This document shows positions 54,315 to 55,042 of a stretch of 55,042 bases of DNA, piece after piece. Positions within the stretch are counted from its first letter, which is position 1. Each line of letters begins with the position of its first letter. The notes under the pieces are model-generated. The model searched no databases, was not told the origin of the DNA, and saw only the letters and a list, made by a program, of their open reading frames with translations. Both the position numbers and the translations under genes were made by a program. Source of the DNA: Alphaproteobacteria bacterium (lineage in GTDB: Bacteria > Pseudomonadota > Alphaproteobacteria > CAAGCB01 > CAG-977); contig JAKSVU010000010.1 in the NCBI GenBank assembly GCA_024413465.1, forward strand, positions 1 to 55,042. Reading direction: 5' to 3'.

Positions 54315-54803
54315 TTAGCATTTTTTAGTTTGGTCAAAACAAGCTTCTGTGTTGCCACCAAGAGCATTATCTAACCCGACTGCCGTTTCAGTCCAAGTTT
54401 GTTTATTTGCTAAGAAATGTACTGTTTCAACTAATTGGAATTCTCCTTCAGGCAAATCTTCAACCTTAACTTCAGCTTTTACTATCTTTATGCCTTCAAA
54501 TTTTACTTTGTAAACTACCTCTTGTTTTCCGTTAATAGCACGACAAAAATGTACTTCAGCAACTTTAATATGGCTTCCCTTCATACATGCTTCTTGTAAT
54601 TTTGGTGTTCCTTTATCTACACAATGTGTAAATGCTACAGGTTCAAATACACCACGCCCAGCTGCATCTGGTGAACCTGTTTGAATAGATTGTATTGCCG
54701 CATGTGAAAAACTCAAGACATCAGTCCATTTTTCATGTTTGCTATCCTTTGATTCACCTTCAATACCGTCTATTTTTAAATAAATATCTTTTGTTCCTAA
54801 CAT
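54315..54803 (-). CDS. hcp: Type VI secretion tube protein Hcp (TssD), copy 2
   Basis: 162 residues, the same protein and the same nucleotides as the copy at 42186-42674. It reads in the same direction as tssA, whose GTG is 165 bases further on, but has its own promoter and terminator in between, so it is probably made at a much higher level than the sheath genes. The AAGGAG ribosome site is retained. Two identical copies could raise Hcp dosage, matching the large number of rings in each tube. Confidence 0.95.
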   Translation of the reverse strand: MLGTKDIYLKIDGIEGESKDSKHEKWTDVLSFSHAAIQSIQTGSPDAAGRGVFEPVAFTHCVDKGTPKLQEACMKGSHIKVAEVHFCRAINGKQEVVYKVKFEGIKIVKAEVKVEDLPEGEFQLVETVHFLANKQTWTETAVGLDNALGGNTEACFDQTKKC

Positions 54804-54841
54804 ATTTTGTATCTCCTTATTTAGTTGGGTTTTATTTATTC

Positions 54842-54869
54842 ATCATACACCCTTAAAACGAACAGTAAA
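54842..54869 (-). promoter_or_regulatory. Probable promoter of hcp copy 2
   Basis: Minus-strand TTTACT (54864-54869), 16 bases and TATGAT (54842-54847), identical to those upstream of copy 1. Retention inside the identical core supports, but does not prove, function. Confidence 0.5.
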
Positions 54870-54969
54870 GAAAAAGGTTACAATCTTTTTATAAAAAAAA
54901 TGAAAAAATTTATATTTATTTGATTTTAAACGTAAAAAAAAGGCAATATTCTACAAATTATACCTTTTA

Positions 54970-55042
54970 ACTCACCCTGTAGGAAGCGGACATCTTTTGT
55001 TAACGAACTTTATTTATAAAGTGAGTTCTACAAAAGATTGGT
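54970..55042 (+). repeat. Palindromic interspersed repeat, copy 4 (cut by window end)
   Basis: From ACTCACCCTGTAGGAAGCGG through ATCTTTTGTTAACGAAC to CAAAAGATTGGT it follows copies 1 and 3. It lies upstream of hcp copy 2 and would need ~8 more bases to be complete. Confidence 0.85.

Larger units (their letters stand above)
54307..54884 (-). repeat. Long inverted duplication, right arm (hcp and its promoter)
   Basis: Identical by eye, in reverse complement, to 42105-42682. With the left arm it brackets the 11.6-kb segment that carries the tssA-vgrG operon. Outside the core the two arms remain similar but diverged. Confidence 0.92.

Noticed and set aside
10727-55042. The four short repeats as a dispersed CRISPR-type array
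   Set aside because: Copies are kilobases apart, palindromic throughout and not separated by spacers; no cas gene is present.

Overview
The window is AT-rich, densely coded DNA that looks like an alphaproteobacterial chromosome. Pointers are the fliL-fliM-DUF6468-motE-cheY-TPR flagellar gene order, a perfect sigma-54 (-24/-12) promoter in front of flgF, an alphaproteobacterial-type AspRS and a LolA/FtsK pair. HydF, the GTPase that matures [FeFe]-hydrogenase, implies an anaerobic or fermentative lifestyle. A choloylglycine-hydrolase-like lipoprotein would suit a host-associated (gut) niche. The species cannot be named from the sequence.

Layout. (1) 67-10609 is a flagellar region. One leftward operon runs fliL, fliM, a DUF6468 protein, a MotE-like protein, a CheY-like receiver, a very large secreted TPR protein and a small membrane protein. 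A divergent rightward operon, flgF-flgG-flgA-flgH, lies behind the sigma-54 promoter and ends in a strong terminator. (2) 10890-19725 is leftward housekeeping DNA: rpmI-rplT-pheS-pheT plus an esterase-like gene, then lolA, ftsK and a CnoX/YbbN-like thioredoxin-TPR gene. (3) 19786-38568 is leftward and holds the membrane complex of a type VI secretion system (tssJ-tssK-tssL-tssM), with hydF overlapping the end of tssM. Upstream of tssJ is an accessory block: a PEGA-like lipoprotein, an Ntn-hydrolase-like lipoprotein, a VgrG-spike-like protein with a hydrophobic C-terminal extension, a small protein, a DUF6931-like protein and a 1,378-residue autotransporter. (4) 38710-41946 is rightward housekeeping DNA (rpe, a phoB-type regulator, aspS). 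(5) 42186-54803 is the second T6SS block: tssA-tssB-tssC-tssE-tssF-tssG-clpV-PAAR-vgrG(gp27 half), all leftward, flanked by two hcp genes of identical sequence in opposite orientation.

All thirteen core T6SS components are present. TssJLM and TssK make the envelope complex and its baseplate link. TssE, F, G and the gp27-like protein make the baseplate. Hcp, TssB and TssC make the tube and sheath, TssA caps it, ClpV recycles the sheath, and PAAR plus a spike form the tip. VgrG appears to be split into two genes about 6.5 kb apart: a gp27-like half ending where the OB fold should begin (43259-44470), and an OB/beta-helix half carrying an extra, possibly cargo, domain (34322-36727).

Non-coding structure includes four copies of an ~80-bp palindromic repeat that sit next to both hcp genes, the flgH end and the aspS end. 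There are several good intrinsic terminators, two of which show paired compensatory changes between the hcp copies. Sigma-70-like promoters lie ahead of rpmI, aspS and hcp. No rRNA, CRISPR array, insertion-sequence transposase or tRNA gene was recognised.
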